Assembly: GCF_900185725.1 (NCBI RefSeq)
Contig: NZ_FYAU01000036.1
Location: 186,001-250,000, forward strand
Reading direction: 5' to 3'
Origin: Stappia sp. TSB10P1A
Lineage (GTDB): Bacteria > Pseudomonadota > Alphaproteobacteria > Rhizobiales > Stappiaceae
Length of the DNA: 64,000 nucleotides
The notes beneath the pieces are model-generated. The model was not told where the DNA came from. It ran no database searches and saw nothing but the letters and a program-made list of their open reading frames with translations. Position numbers and translations under genes: made by a program. This document shows positions 8,220 through 17,874 of this stretch, piece after piece (the first letter of the stretch is position 1; the number at the start of each line of letters is the position of its first letter).

Positions 8220-9106
8220 TCCGACGCGTCCCCCTGCCGATCGCGGTGGCTCCGCAGCCAGGCGATGAAGGCCTTGAGCGGCAGCCGCTGCACCCCGGGC
8301 CGCGTGACCAGGTGATAGCCGTTGCCGCGCTCCTGGTCCTCGAACAGGATCCGCAACTGGCCCGAGCGGATCTCCGACTCGATAAAGGCGCGCGCGACCG
8401 CGGTCACCCCGTCGCCGCGCCGCAGGCTCTCCAGCATCATGTAGCCCGGCAGATGCAGTTTGATGCCCTTTGCCGGGGCGATGCCCTGCCGCTGCCACCA
8501 GTTGGCGCTCTCGTTGGTGCCGAGTTCCTGCAGCCAGGGGTAGTCCCGCAGCCGCGTCAGGTCCGAGAAATCCGTGTCGCCGACGAGCGAGCGTGCCGCC
8601 ACCACCACGAAACCGGTCAGCAGCAGCGGCTCCGATACGAACCCCCGCCACCGACCATTGCCGAAACGGATGGCGAGATCGACACCGCCCGGTTCCAGAT
8701 CCACGACCTGAGCGGTTGGGTTCAACATCAACTCGATGTCCGGATGCCGATGGCGGAATTCCGAGATGCGTGGCATCAGCCAGCTCACCGCGAAGGCCGG
8801 CGTCATGGTCACCTGCAGCGGGCGGGTGCGGTCCGCGTCGGTCAGTTCCGCGACCGCGCGGTGCATCCGCGAGAAGGCGTCCTCGAGATGCCCGGCGAGA
8901 GCGCGTCCTTCCTGTGTCAGGACGATTCCCCGCCCCTGCCGGACCACCAGTTCGGCGCCGAGAAATGCCTCCAGCGCCCGCACCTGCTGGCTGATCGCCG
9001 CATGGCTGACATTCAGTGTCCGTCCCGCCCCGGCCAGCGTGCCGGCCTCGGCGACAGCGGCGAAGGCGCGCAGGCCGGCAAGCGAAGGCATTCGGCTCCA
9101 ATCCAT
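8216..9106 (-). CDS. LysR-family transcriptional regulator, GcvA-like
   Basis: 296 residues. An N-terminal winged helix-turn-helix covers about residues 7-66 (LAGLRAFAAVAEAGTLAGAGRTL, then SHAAISQQVRALE), followed by a periplasmic-binding-like effector domain. The PSLAGLRAFAAVAEAGT start is typical of the GcvA subgroup. Its stop overlaps that of the convergent lyase gene. A perfect six-base palindrome with a T-N11-A core sits directly upstream of its start codon, so autoregulation and control of the divergent small ORF at 9207 are the simplest expectations. Confidence 0.9.
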   Translation of the reverse strand: MDWSRMPSLAGLRAFAAVAEAGTLAGAGRTLNVSHAAISQQVRALEAFLGAELVVRQGRGIVLTQEGRALAGHLEDAFSRMHRAVAELTDADRTRPLQVTMTPAFAVSWLMPRISEFRHRHPDIELMLNPTAQVVDLEPGGVDLAIRFGNGRWRGFVSEPLLLTGFVVVAARSLVGDTDFSDLTRLRDYPWLQELGTNESANWWQRQGIAPAKGIKLHLPGYMMLESLRRGDGVTAVARAFIESEIRSGQLRILFEDQERGNGYHLVTRPGVQRLPLKAFIAWLRSHRDRQGDASD

Positions 9107-9107
9107 C

Positions 9108-9124
9108 TGTAAGCCTCACTTACA
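9108..9124. promoter_or_regulatory. LysR-type operator
   Basis: TGTAAG-CCTCA-CTTACA is a perfect 6-bp inverted repeat with a 5-bp spacer and contains the T-N11-A spacing of LysR boxes. It lies one base upstream of the LysR start codon, in the divergent region before the ORF at 9207. That position suits repression of its own gene. The function is inferred; the palindrome itself is seen. Confidence 0.55.
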
Positions 9125-9206
9125 TTCAGACGTTTTTCCTGAGTCGCATGAACGGCCGAAAACCGCAACTCTTTCGGCAACTGATGCCATTGATGGAGAG
9201 CGGAAC

Positions 9207-9350
9207 ATGATTGACCTGCTTGCACGAACCTACCTGATCGCCCTGCGCGCCGAGGACCGGATCTCGCCTCCCGTTGACGCGCCGCGCCGTATCCGTCGAC
9301 CCGCGCCCCGCCGCGCCCTGGCGCCGATCCTGTCGCCCGACGGCGAGTGA
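9207..9350 (+). CDS. Small basic protein of unknown function, 47 residues
   Basis: A short ORF starting MIDLLARTYLIALR with an amphipathic N-terminal helix and an Arg/Pro-rich tail. A GGAGAGCGG sits a suitable distance before the ATG. It is divergent from the LysR gene and shares its promoter region, a common arrangement for a regulator and its target. I do not recognise a family, and the small size in a GC-rich genome means it could be chance. Confidence 0.4.
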   Translation: MIDLLARTYLIALRAEDRISPPVDAPRRIRRPAPRRALAPILSPDGE

Positions 9351-9479
9351 CGGGCAGCCGCAGCGCCTGCGCCCCTCCCCCTGACTCTGACCTCGCGATG
9401 CGCTAAACAGGGTCCGACAGCATTTGCACACCGCCTCGTCCGGGGCGGTTCAGCCAGCAAATTCAAGCGGAGGGGCGCA

Positions 9480-10364
9480 ATGGCGAAGGTTGCATTCATC
9501 GGTCTCGGTGTCATGGGCTATCCGATGGCCGGATATCTCAGGTCGCGCGGCGGCCATGAGGTCACCGTCTACAACCGCACTGCGGCCAAGGCTGAGAAAT
9601 GGGCGGCGCAGCATGGCGGCACCCACGCCGCGACCCCTGCTGCGGCAGCGGAGGGGTGCGATTTCATCTTCTCCTGCGTCGGCAACGACGACGACCTGCG
9701 TTCGATCACGACCGGCCCTGACGGCGCTTTCCACGGCATGAAGAAGGGCGCGATCTTCGTCGACAACACCACCGCCTCGGCGGAGGTCGCCCGCGAACTC
9801 TACGAGGCGGCCAAGGCAAAGGGCTGCAGCTTCCTCGACGCGCCGGTGTCCGGCGGCCAGGCGGGCGCGGAAAACGGCGCGCTGACCGTGATGGTCGGCG
9901 GCGATGCCGACACCTACGAGACCGCCCGTCCCGTCATCGAGTGTTTCGCCAAGATGGTCGGGCACATGGGCCCGGCCGGAGCCGGTCAGCTCACCAAGAT
10001 GGTCAACCAGATCTGCATCGCCGGCCTGGTGCAGGGTCTGTCGGAGGCAATCCACTTCGCCAAGACGGCGGATCTCGACGTCGCCAAGGTGATCGAGGTC
10101 ATCTCCAAGGGCGCGGCCCAGTCCTGGCAGATGGAAAACCGCTGGCAGACCATGCGTGACGGCACGTTCGAGTTCGGCTTCGCCGTCGACTGGATGCGCA
10201 AGGACCTCGGCATCTGCCTGAAGACGGCCAACGAAACGGGCGCCCGCCTGCCGGTCACCGCACTGGTCGATCAGTTCTATGCGGAAGTCCAGGCGATGGG
10301 TGGCAACCGCTGGGACACGTCCAGCCTGATCGCCCGCCTCGAAAACGCCGGCAAGGGCAAGTAG
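9480..10364 (+). CDS. NAD(P)-dependent beta-hydroxyacid dehydrogenase (3-hydroxyisobutyrate dehydrogenase family)
   Basis: 294 residues. Rossmann motif GLGVMG at residues 8-13, the substrate-binding segment FLDAPVSGGQAGAENGALTVMVGG, and the catalytic Lys173 in GAGQLTKMVNQI. The family oxidises 3-hydroxyisobutyrate and related beta-hydroxyacids such as tartronate semialdehyde or glyoxylate reduction products; the exact substrate cannot be read from sequence. A valine-degradation role would fit the branched-chain operon at 56.7 kb, but the two loci are far apart. AGGGG lies five bases before the ATG. Confidence 0.88.
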   Translation: MAKVAFIGLGVMGYPMAGYLRSRGGHEVTVYNRTAAKAEKWAAQHGGTHAATPAAAAEGCDFIFSCVGNDDDLRSITTGPDGAFHGMKKGAIFVDNTTASAEVARELYEAAKAKGCSFLDAPVSGGQAGAENGALTVMVGGDADTYETARPVIECFAKMVGHMGPAGAGQLTKMVNQICIAGLVQGLSEAIHFAKTADLDVAKVIEVISKGAAQSWQMENRWQTMRDGTFEFGFAVDWMRKDLGICLKTANETGARLPVTALVDQFYAEVQAMGGNRWDTSSLIARLENAGKGK

Positions 10365-10493
10365 CCTTTACGCCCTCTCCGCTCCGTTGGCCGCCAGGCT
10401 GCCGGAGCGGGCGGGGTGCACACGTCCCCGCTCTCGTCACCTTGTCACTCTGACGGGAAGGCGGCGCGTAGCGAGAACGGGAGCGCCTGCGGC

Positions 10494-11420
10494 ATGAGCG
10501 AGCGAAACAAGAGGCGTGAGTTCGCGGGCCCGGCACAGACGGATGGTCCCGATCCGCATACCCCTGGCATGACAGCCCCCGTCGATTGCGGCGTCGTCTT
10601 CATGCGCCGGCAAGCGCCGCTGCATCTGCGCGCCTTCTACACGGACATTGCCGCCTATGAGGAGACGGCCGGTCGCGCCGTTCGGCAGATCGAAACCGCC
10701 TCGCTCGCCGTGCCGCTGATCGTCAGCTTCGGCGACCCGTTCCGCATCGGCCTCGGCCGAGCACCTCGCCTAGATGACGAGCGACCGAGCTTTATCGCCG
10801 GTCTTGATACGGCTCGCGTCTTCATCGCCTCCAACGGTCGGTCCGCATGCCTTCAGATCAACCTGACGCCGGTCGGGGCGCAGCGCCTGCTGGGCGTTCC
10901 GGCTGCCGAGTTTGCGGGGCGCATGGTGCCCCTGTCCGACCTTGCCCATCGCGAGGTCGGCGAACTCCTCCGCAGACTGGAGGATCTTGACGACTGGTGC
11001 GCCCGGCTCGACTGCGCACAGGCCTTCCTTGCCGCCCGCCTTGGGGGAGCCGCCGGAGAGGCGACGGTTCCGCTGGTGGAGGCCGCCTACGGCCTGCTCG
11101 CCGCGGGTGCGGTACACCGCGTCGCCGACCTCGCCGCCAGGATCGGCTGGAGCCGCAAGCATCTGTCGCAGCGCTTCTCCCGTGAAATCGGCCTTTCGCC
11201 GAAGACCGTTGCCCGCATCGCCCGCTTCAATCGCGTCCAGGCGCTCGCGCGTGCGACGCAACGGCCCGACTGGGCCGATATCGCCTTCTCCGGCGGCTAT
11301 GCCGATCAGGCCCACATGATCCGCGAGTTCGAGGATTTCGCGGGGCTTACGCCGCGCGCCTGGTGGCGGAGCCTTGACGAGTTCGGCGCCGCAACCTGGG
11401 AGGACCTGCCGGTCAGGTGA
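10494..11420 (+). CDS. AraC-family transcriptional regulator
   Basis: About 308 residues. A C-terminal double helix-turn-helix domain is clear from about residue 205 on: VADLAARIGWSRKHLSQRFSREIGLSPKTVARIARFNR and the second helix pair WADIAFSGGYADQAHMIREFEDFAGLTPRAW. The N-terminal part resembles the cupin-like domain found in regulators paired with VOC proteins. It stands 71 bases ahead of a VOC-family gene on the same strand, its likely target or operon partner. The start is uncertain: the ATG at 10494 has GGGAG about ten bases upstream; one at 10569 is also in frame. Confidence 0.85.
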   Translation: MSERNKRREFAGPAQTDGPDPHTPGMTAPVDCGVVFMRRQAPLHLRAFYTDIAAYEETAGRAVRQIETASLAVPLIVSFGDPFRIGLGRAPRLDDERPSFIAGLDTARVFIASNGRSACLQINLTPVGAQRLLGVPAAEFAGRMVPLSDLAHREVGELLRRLEDLDDWCARLDCAQAFLAARLGGAAGEATVPLVEAAYGLLAAGAVHRVADLAARIGWSRKHLSQRFSREIGLSPKTVARIARFNRVQALARATQRPDWADIAFSGGYADQAHMIREFEDFAGLTPRAWWRSLDEFGAATWEDLPVR

Positions 11421-11491
11421 CATTTGTTCAATCGCCGGCGGGGCAGAGCCGCTATCGCTGTCCCGCTCTGCAACGAGGACAAAGGTGATCC

Positions 11492-11911
11492 ATGACAACG
11501 CGCCCTGCCCCCTGCATCTTCCCTGCCCTTCGCTTCGGCAACGCCCGCCAGATGGTCGAGTGGCTGCAGGCGGCTTTCGGCTTTACCGTCCACGCCTGTC
11601 ACGAGGCACCGGACGGCACGATCGCCCATGCCGAGCTCGCGCTCGGCAGTTCCATCCTGATGCTGGGGCAGGCCCGCGACGACGATTTCGCGCAGATCGT
11701 CGGCCAGCCGGACGGACCGGCCGGAAAGACCCTCTACATCGCGGTCGAGGACATCGATGCGGCCTTCGCCCGCGCCGAGAAAGCCGGAGCCACAATCGTC
11801 GAACCCATCGTCACCCGCGATTACGGCAGCCGCGAGTTCATCTGCCGCGACCCGGAGGACAATGTCTGGTGCTTCGGCACCTATTGGCCGAAGGTCGGCG
11901 AGAGCACCTGA
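11492..11911 (+). CDS. VOC (glyoxalase/bleomycin resistance) family protein
   Basis: 139 residues with the paired beta-alpha-beta-beta-beta modules of the vicinal-oxygen-chelate fold: FPALRFGNARQMVEWLQAAFGF, AHAELALGSSILMLG, and GKTLYIAVEDIDAAFARAEKAG with FICRDPEDNVWCFGTYWP at the end. The class includes glyoxalases, dioxygenases and drug-binding proteins, so no reaction is assigned. Metal ligands are not obvious from reading. It follows an AraC gene, a pairing seen often in proteobacteria. Confidence 0.82.
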   Translation: MTTRPAPCIFPALRFGNARQMVEWLQAAFGFTVHACHEAPDGTIAHAELALGSSILMLGQARDDDFAQIVGQPDGPAGKTLYIAVEDIDAAFARAEKAGATIVEPIVTRDYGSREFICRDPEDNVWCFGTYWPKVGEST

Positions 11912-11959
11912 GACAGGGCCAAACGAGGTGAGCCATGCTTGGCGCCCGCGCCAGACGGC

Positions 11960-12460
11960 TCACTCGCCGCTTGCTTCCTCGACGATGCCGGCGAGCAGCG
12001 CGTTCACCTCGGCGATGGCCGCCCGCGATGCCTCGCTACCCGCTTCAGGAAGCGGGCGATAACCGACGGAGACCGTGCCGGGCGCATCCGGCGTCTCATA
12101 GAGGAACACCGAATAGGGGCAGAAGGCGACGTTTTCCGGCGCCGCCTCCATCGCCGCGCGCGACAGGCGGGCGGAGCAGAACAGCATCGCTTCGGCACTC
12201 ACGAAGACCTCCGTCTGCGATCCCACGTCGGCGCCGGTGCGAGCGAGCATCTCGCCGACATTGGAGACATGGTCGATGACAAGGCCCCGATTGATGATCG
12301 CGTTCTCCAGGTCGAAGCGGACATCTTCGTATGCTCGCTCGACCTGACGGATCTGCGGCCCGTCGGCCGCCATCGCCGGTGCGGAGATGGCGCACGCCAT
12401 CAGGCCGGCAGCCAGCCGCCATCGCCATGCCGGCCCCTGTCCTTGCGATTGCGTTCCCAT
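11960..12460 (-). CDS. Exported DUF302 protein
   Basis: 166 residues with a signal peptide of about 31 residues (WRWRLAAGLMACAISAPAMAA) and a DUF302 domain: RAYEDVRFDLENAIINRGLVIDHVSNVGEML, then EVFVSAEAMLFCSARLSRAAM and CPYSVFLYE. The two conserved Cys (MLFC and FCPY) are present. The domain is of unknown function and often found in periplasmic proteins linked to redox or metal stress. It is downstream of an Lrp-family gene on the same strand, 24 bases away, and may be cotranscribed with it. Confidence 0.8.
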   Translation of the reverse strand: MGTQSQGQGPAWRWRLAAGLMACAISAPAMAADGPQIRQVERAYEDVRFDLENAIINRGLVIDHVSNVGEMLARTGADVGSQTEVFVSAEAMLFCSARLSRAAMEAAPENVAFCPYSVFLYETPDAPGTVSVGYRPLPEAGSEASRAAIAEVNALLAGIVEEASGE

Positions 12461-12484
12461 GCGTCGCCTCCCGTGCTGGCGCGC

Positions 12485-12982
12485 CTATTGCTCGTCCCGC
12501 TCGGCGCGCGGCTTCTCCGTCTGGACATAGCTGAGCGGAAGCTGGCTCGTCGACTTGATCTGCTCCATCGCGAAAGAAGTGGAGACATCGGAAATGTCGA
12601 TCTTGGCGATCAACCGCTTGTAGAAGGCATCGTAGGCCTCGATGTCGGGCACCGCCACCCGCAACAGGTAATCGACCTGTCCGGCCATCCGGTAGAACTC
12701 CACCACTTCGGGAAACTCGGAGATGACGTCGGCGAACTTGCGCAGCCAGTCGTCATTGTGCCGCGAGGTGGTGATCGCCACGAAGGCCGTGACCTTCACA
12801 TTGATCTTCTTCGGATCGAGGATCGCCACCCGGCGCTGGATGACCCCATCCTCCTCCAGTTTCTGGATGCGACGCCAGCACGGCGTCGTGGAGAGCCCGA
12901 CGCGGCGACCGATTTCGGCGACCGGGATGGTGCAATCCTCCTGGAGGATCGAAAGGATGCGTCTGTCGATACGGTCGATCAT
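12485..12982 (-). CDS. Lrp/AsnC-family transcriptional regulator
   Basis: 165 residues. The N-terminal helix-turn-helix (MIDRIDRRILSILQEDC, AEIGRRVGLSTTPCWRRIQKLEEDGVI) is followed by the RAM/AsnC effector domain, with VEFYRMAGQVDYLLRVAVPDIEAYDAFY. Members sense amino acids and control nearby transport or catabolic genes. Upstream, an AT-rich stretch carries an inverted pair of TCCAACAT sequences that may be its own operator. The target genes are not obvious here, and the downstream DUF302 gene could be one. Confidence 0.88.
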   Translation of the reverse strand: MIDRIDRRILSILQEDCTIPVAEIGRRVGLSTTPCWRRIQKLEEDGVIQRRVAILDPKKINVKVTAFVAITTSRHNDDWLRKFADVISEFPEVVEFYRMAGQVDYLLRVAVPDIEAYDAFYKRLIAKIDISDVSTSFAMEQIKSTSQLPLSYVQTEKPRAERDEQ

Positions 12983-13024
12983 GGCGGTCTGGCTCGTCGA
13001 CTTGAGGGTTATCTGGATTCATTT

Positions 13025-13088
13025 TCCAACATATCGCATCAGACGAATTGAAATTTCTTCAAACCGCATGATCCTGAGAAATGTTGGA
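13025..13088. promoter_or_regulatory. AT-rich promoter region with inverted TCCAACAT/ATGTTGGA
   Basis: In the 220-base gap upstream of the Lrp gene, TCCAACAT (13025-13032) and ATGTTGGA (13081-13088) form an exact 8-bp inverted pair 48 bases apart, flanking AT-rich DNA in an otherwise GC-rich sequence. Lrp-family proteins bind spaced, AT-rich inverted sites and often autoregulate. The pairing is seen; binding is inferred. Confidence 0.35.
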
Positions 13089-13202
13089 TTTTTCTTCCAA
13101 TTTTCATTCCCCCGTCGCTTGCCGCGTTTTCTCGTCAGTGTCAACTCCCACCTCGACGACGCGCCGCCTGCCGTCGCCAGGCCGGCCGGTGCGGGAGCCC
13201 TT

Positions 13203-13841
13203 TCAGCCCTCGAGAAACCGTGTCACCTCCGCCCTCAGCACCGGCAGGCACGCCTCTTCGAACCACGGATTGCGCTTCAGCCAGGCATTGTTGCGCCACG
13301 ACGGATGCGGCAGGGCCAGCGCCGCCACGCCCTCGGCCCGCGTTGCCTCCAGAATCTCCCGCCACGCGGCGACTGTCTCGCGCACCGAGCCGCGACGGTG
13401 TGGGCCAAGATGGTAGGCCTGCGCATAGCTGCCGATCACCAGCTTGAGCCGCAGTTGCGGCATCGCGGCAAACACCCGGTCGTGCCAGATCCGCCGGCAT
13501 TCGCGGCGCGGCGGCAGGTCGCCGCCCTTGTCGTCGAGGCCGGGAAAACAAAAGCCCATCGGCACGATGGCGATCTGCCGGGCGTCGTAGAAAATGTCCT
13601 CGCCAATGCCCATCCATTCGCGCAGCCGGTCCCCGCTCGGGTCGGTGAACGGGCGACCGCTTGCATGCACACGCGTGCCCGGCGCCTGGCCGCAGATGGC
13701 GATGCGTGCGGTCGACGACATCACGCAGACGGGCCTCGGCTCGTGCGGCAGCGGCCGTCCCACCGGCGCGCTGACGCAGGCCCGGCAGGCGGCGATTTCG
13801 CGCGCAAGCCCATCGAGCCATGGTCCGCTTCTCGCCGTCAT
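13203..13841 (-). CDS. Uracil-DNA glycosylase superfamily protein
   Basis: 212 residues. The glycosylase-fold motif 1 reads ICGQAPGTRVHASGRPFTD (residues 49-67), with SGDRLREWMGI after it, and the C-terminal motif LPHPSWRNNAW provides the DNA-intercalating loop. An N-terminal CRAC stretch resembles part of the iron-sulfur cysteine set of family 4 enzymes, but the four-Cys cluster is not complete on inspection. It may remove uracil or deaminated bases from DNA; which lesion is not clear. It is a single gene upstream of and parallel to the Lrp gene. Confidence 0.75.
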   Translation of the reverse strand: MTARSGPWLDGLAREIAACRACVSAPVGRPLPHEPRPVCVMSSTARIAICGQAPGTRVHASGRPFTDPSGDRLREWMGIGEDIFYDARQIAIVPMGFCFPGLDDKGGDLPPRRECRRIWHDRVFAAMPQLRLKLVIGSYAQAYHLGPHRRGSVRETVAAWREILEATRAEGVAALALPHPSWRNNAWLKRNPWFEEACLPVLRAEVTRFLEG

Positions 13842-14000
13842 CCGCTCTCCTTGCCCGCCCCGGCAGTTTCGACGCTGTCCATGTAGGGCCGTGACGTTTG
13901 GTTAACCACGTCCTTGAGGCGGATATTAAGGGTTGGTCACCACACTGGCCCTGTTTCGATCCAACCGGACAAGCTTCCGGCAACCAGGTCACAGAACCAC

Positions 14001-15569
<1,569 letters not shown>

Positions 15570-15609
15570 GGCGGCAGCCCGCGCCGCCACCTCGCCGAGC
15601 CCTTTCGTT

Positions 15610-16662
15610 CTATTTGGCGGCCGCCCCGGACAGTCCGAGAAAGTCCGCCACGATCCCGACGATCTCCTCATGCACCGTTGCCCGGTCGCTCCCGCGCGGA
15701 TCGTCGCAGATCGGATCGTCCTCCCACTTTCTCAGCAGTTCCGCCCCTTGCGGCTTGCACAGGCCGAGGAAGCTGAAGTGCCACGCCGGCGCTACCGCCA
15801 CATGGCGTGCACCCGCGACTCGCTCAGCAAGGCCGCTGCCCTGCGGACCGACATCCACCCCCGGCCAGCGCTCCTCCTCGCCGAGATTGACGAAGAGCAG
15901 CGGAACCCGCACGCCGGCAAGGCTCTCCTCAACCGCAGCATGGGTGAAACCGGGATCGACCGAGACAACAGCGGAAACGCGCAGGTCCCGCATGTCCGCC
16001 GAGAACGCTTCGGGCAACGCATCGAGCCGCACGCCGCCCTTCGCCAGGAAGTCGCAACCGGCCGCCTCGTCTCCGGCCTCGCGGCAATAGTCGGCGAAGG
16101 CTTCGGCGTCGAAGCGAATGCCGGCGAGACCCAGGACCGTGGTCCCGCCGAGCGAGAAGCCGAGGGCCGAAATGCGCTCCCGGTCGATATGCGGCGCGAA
16201 TTGCGGGTCGCCGAGCACGGCCTCCAGGGCGGCGCCCAGATCGGCGGCACGCGGCGCCAGTCGCATGGTCCGGCGCGGCGAGGAATCGCCCGATGTGGTG
16301 CCGGGGTGATTCACCGCCAGGACGATGGCACCTTGCGCGGCAAGGCGCGCCGACAGCCAGGCAAGCCCCTCCATCGCCCCGCCGGAGCCATGCGACAGCA
16401 ACACCAGCGGATACCGCCCTTCGGCCACCGCCGCGCCGACAAAGGCCGGCACCCCGGTAAAGAGAGCATTCTCGCCGATGACGGCCCGGTAAGTGGCGCG
16501 GCCGGCCGGATACCAGAGCGATGCGGCGATCGGCAGGGCACGGTGGCGGGCCGGAACGTCCATCCGGTCGAAGCCGGGAAGTTCAAGCACCGCCGATTCT
16601 GCCGCAACGGGAGGCGCCGGGACCAGAGCGGCAAGCAGGGCGGCGAGGACGAGGTGTTTCAT
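15610..16662 (-). CDS. Exported alpha/beta hydrolase (dienelactone hydrolase/PAF-acetylhydrolase-like)
   Basis: 350 residues with a signal peptide (MKHLVLAALLAALVPAPPVAA). The hydrolase fold shows the oxyanion region LVLLSHGSGG, the nucleophile elbow ALGFSLGG, an acidic residue probably in VVSVDPGFTH and a late His in PAWHFSFLG. The substrate is unknown; an ester or lipid in the periplasm is plausible. GGAG lies seven bases before the ATG at 16662. It is divergent from a membrane AraC gene that may control it. Confidence 0.8.
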   Translation of the reverse strand: MKHLVLAALLAALVPAPPVAAESAVLELPGFDRMDVPARHRALPIAASLWYPAGRATYRAVIGENALFTGVPAFVGAAVAEGRYPLVLLSHGSGGAMEGLAWLSARLAAQGAIVLAVNHPGTTSGDSSPRRTMRLAPRAADLGAALEAVLGDPQFAPHIDRERISALGFSLGGTTVLGLAGIRFDAEAFADYCREAGDEAAGCDFLAKGGVRLDALPEAFSADMRDLRVSAVVSVDPGFTHAAVEESLAGVRVPLLFVNLGEEERWPGVDVGPQGSGLAERVAGARHVAVAPAWHFSFLGLCKPQGAELLRKWEDDPICDDPRGSDRATVHEEIVGIVADFLGLSGAAAK

Positions 16663-16811
16663 TGCAGGATCTCCAAGGGGTTGGCAACGAGACCCGAATG
16701 CCGCGGGCGGCCCGCTCTTGCGTCCTCGAACCGGATCGAGGACGACTGGAACCGGATAGTGCACCACACACGCGCCTGTCCGTCGCCTGTTGCGGTTCCT
16801 CAAGGTCCTCC

Positions 16812-17861
16812 ATGCTCGTTCTGCCGATCCCGCTTGCCGTCGCCCTCGTGCTGGCCTTCCTGGCCTGCCGCTTCCTGCTGTTGAAGGACGGTCCCTCGCT
16901 GTTTCCCGCGCTGCTGGGAGCGGCCGCGCTTCAGGGAACCCTGATCTCGCTGGTTCAGCACTACGGCATCGGCGCGCTGCAACCGGTGCTGCCGGTCACC
17001 GCGTCCCTTGTTCCGCCGCTCGCCTATCTCGCCTTCCGCCAGGCGGCGATCCGCGCGCCGGCCGTGCCGCGCGATCTGCCGCATGTGTTGGCGCCGCTCG
17101 CCGCCGCCCTCTCGGTTCCGCTTGGTCACGGCGCGCTGCACTGGCTTCCCGATGCTGCGCTCGTCGCCCTCTATGCCGGCTACGGGGCGGCGATCCTGCT
17201 GCAGGCGCGCGGCCGCGAAGACCTGCCGCTGGCGCGGTTCGAGGCTGGCCCGCTTCCCCGCCGGATCTGGCAGGCGGTGGGCGCCTCGCTGCTGCTGTCG
17301 GCGGTCAGCGACACGGCGATCGCCGCCGCGCTGCTTTCGGGCGCAGACTGGGTACGGCCCGTTGTCGTCAGCCTGACCTCATCGGTGGCGCTGCTCGCCG
17401 TCGGGCTGCTGGCGCTTCTCGCCGCCCGCCCGGAGGCAGCGCCCGGAGACGACGAAGACCCAGGGGAAGACGCGGGGGAAGACGCGCCGCCGGAGCGCCC
17501 GATCCACCCGCTGCAGGAGTCCGAGGCCGACCGGGAGTTGATGGCTCGTCTCGACACGCTGCTTGACGACGGCGGCGCCTGTCTCGATCCGGATCTGACG
17601 CTCGCCCGCCTCGCCCGCCGCCTGCACGTGCCGATGAAACAGCTCTCCGCGGCGATCAACCGGACGCAAGGCGAGAACGTGTCGCGCCATGTCAACGGCT
17701 ATCGCATCCGCCACGCCTGTGCCCGGCTCGCGGCCGGCGACAGCGTCACCACCGCGATGCTGGCCAGCGGCTTCAACACCAAGTCCAACTTCAACCGCGA
17801 ATTCCTGCGCGTCACCGGCGAGACGCCGAGCGCCTATCGGGCGCGCGTCGCGCCCCTTTGA
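16812..17861 (+). CDS. AraC-family regulator with a membrane N-terminal domain
   Basis: 349 residues. The first 215 or so are hydrophobic with about six or seven predicted membrane helices, joined by an acidic linker (EAAPGDDEDPGEDAGEDAPPE) to a C-terminal AraC DNA-binding domain (LTLARLARRLHVPMKQLSAAINR, then VTTAMLASGFNTKSNFNREF). Membrane-bound AraC proteins sense signals at the inner membrane and act on DNA directly. It is divergent from the exported hydrolase gene, its most likely target. Confidence 0.85.
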   Translation: MLVLPIPLAVALVLAFLACRFLLLKDGPSLFPALLGAAALQGTLISLVQHYGIGALQPVLPVTASLVPPLAYLAFRQAAIRAPAVPRDLPHVLAPLAAALSVPLGHGALHWLPDAALVALYAGYGAAILLQARGREDLPLARFEAGPLPRRIWQAVGASLLLSAVSDTAIAAALLSGADWVRPVVVSLTSSVALLAVGLLALLAARPEAAPGDDEDPGEDAGEDAPPERPIHPLQESEADRELMARLDTLLDDGGACLDPDLTLARLARRLHVPMKQLSAAINRTQGENVSRHVNGYRIRHACARLAAGDSVTTAMLASGFNTKSNFNREFLRVTGETPSAYRARVAPL

Positions 17862-17874
17862 AGCCCGCTCGTGC

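Noticed and set aside
6882-9119. A 745-codon minus-strand frame opposite the lyase and LysR genes
   Set aside because: It overlaps two clearly better genes in other frames and has no domain signature.
10371-10410. A GCTCCG/CGGAGC hairpin after the dehydrogenase gene as a terminator
   Set aside because: No T-tract follows and the loop is long, so it is not a convincing terminator.
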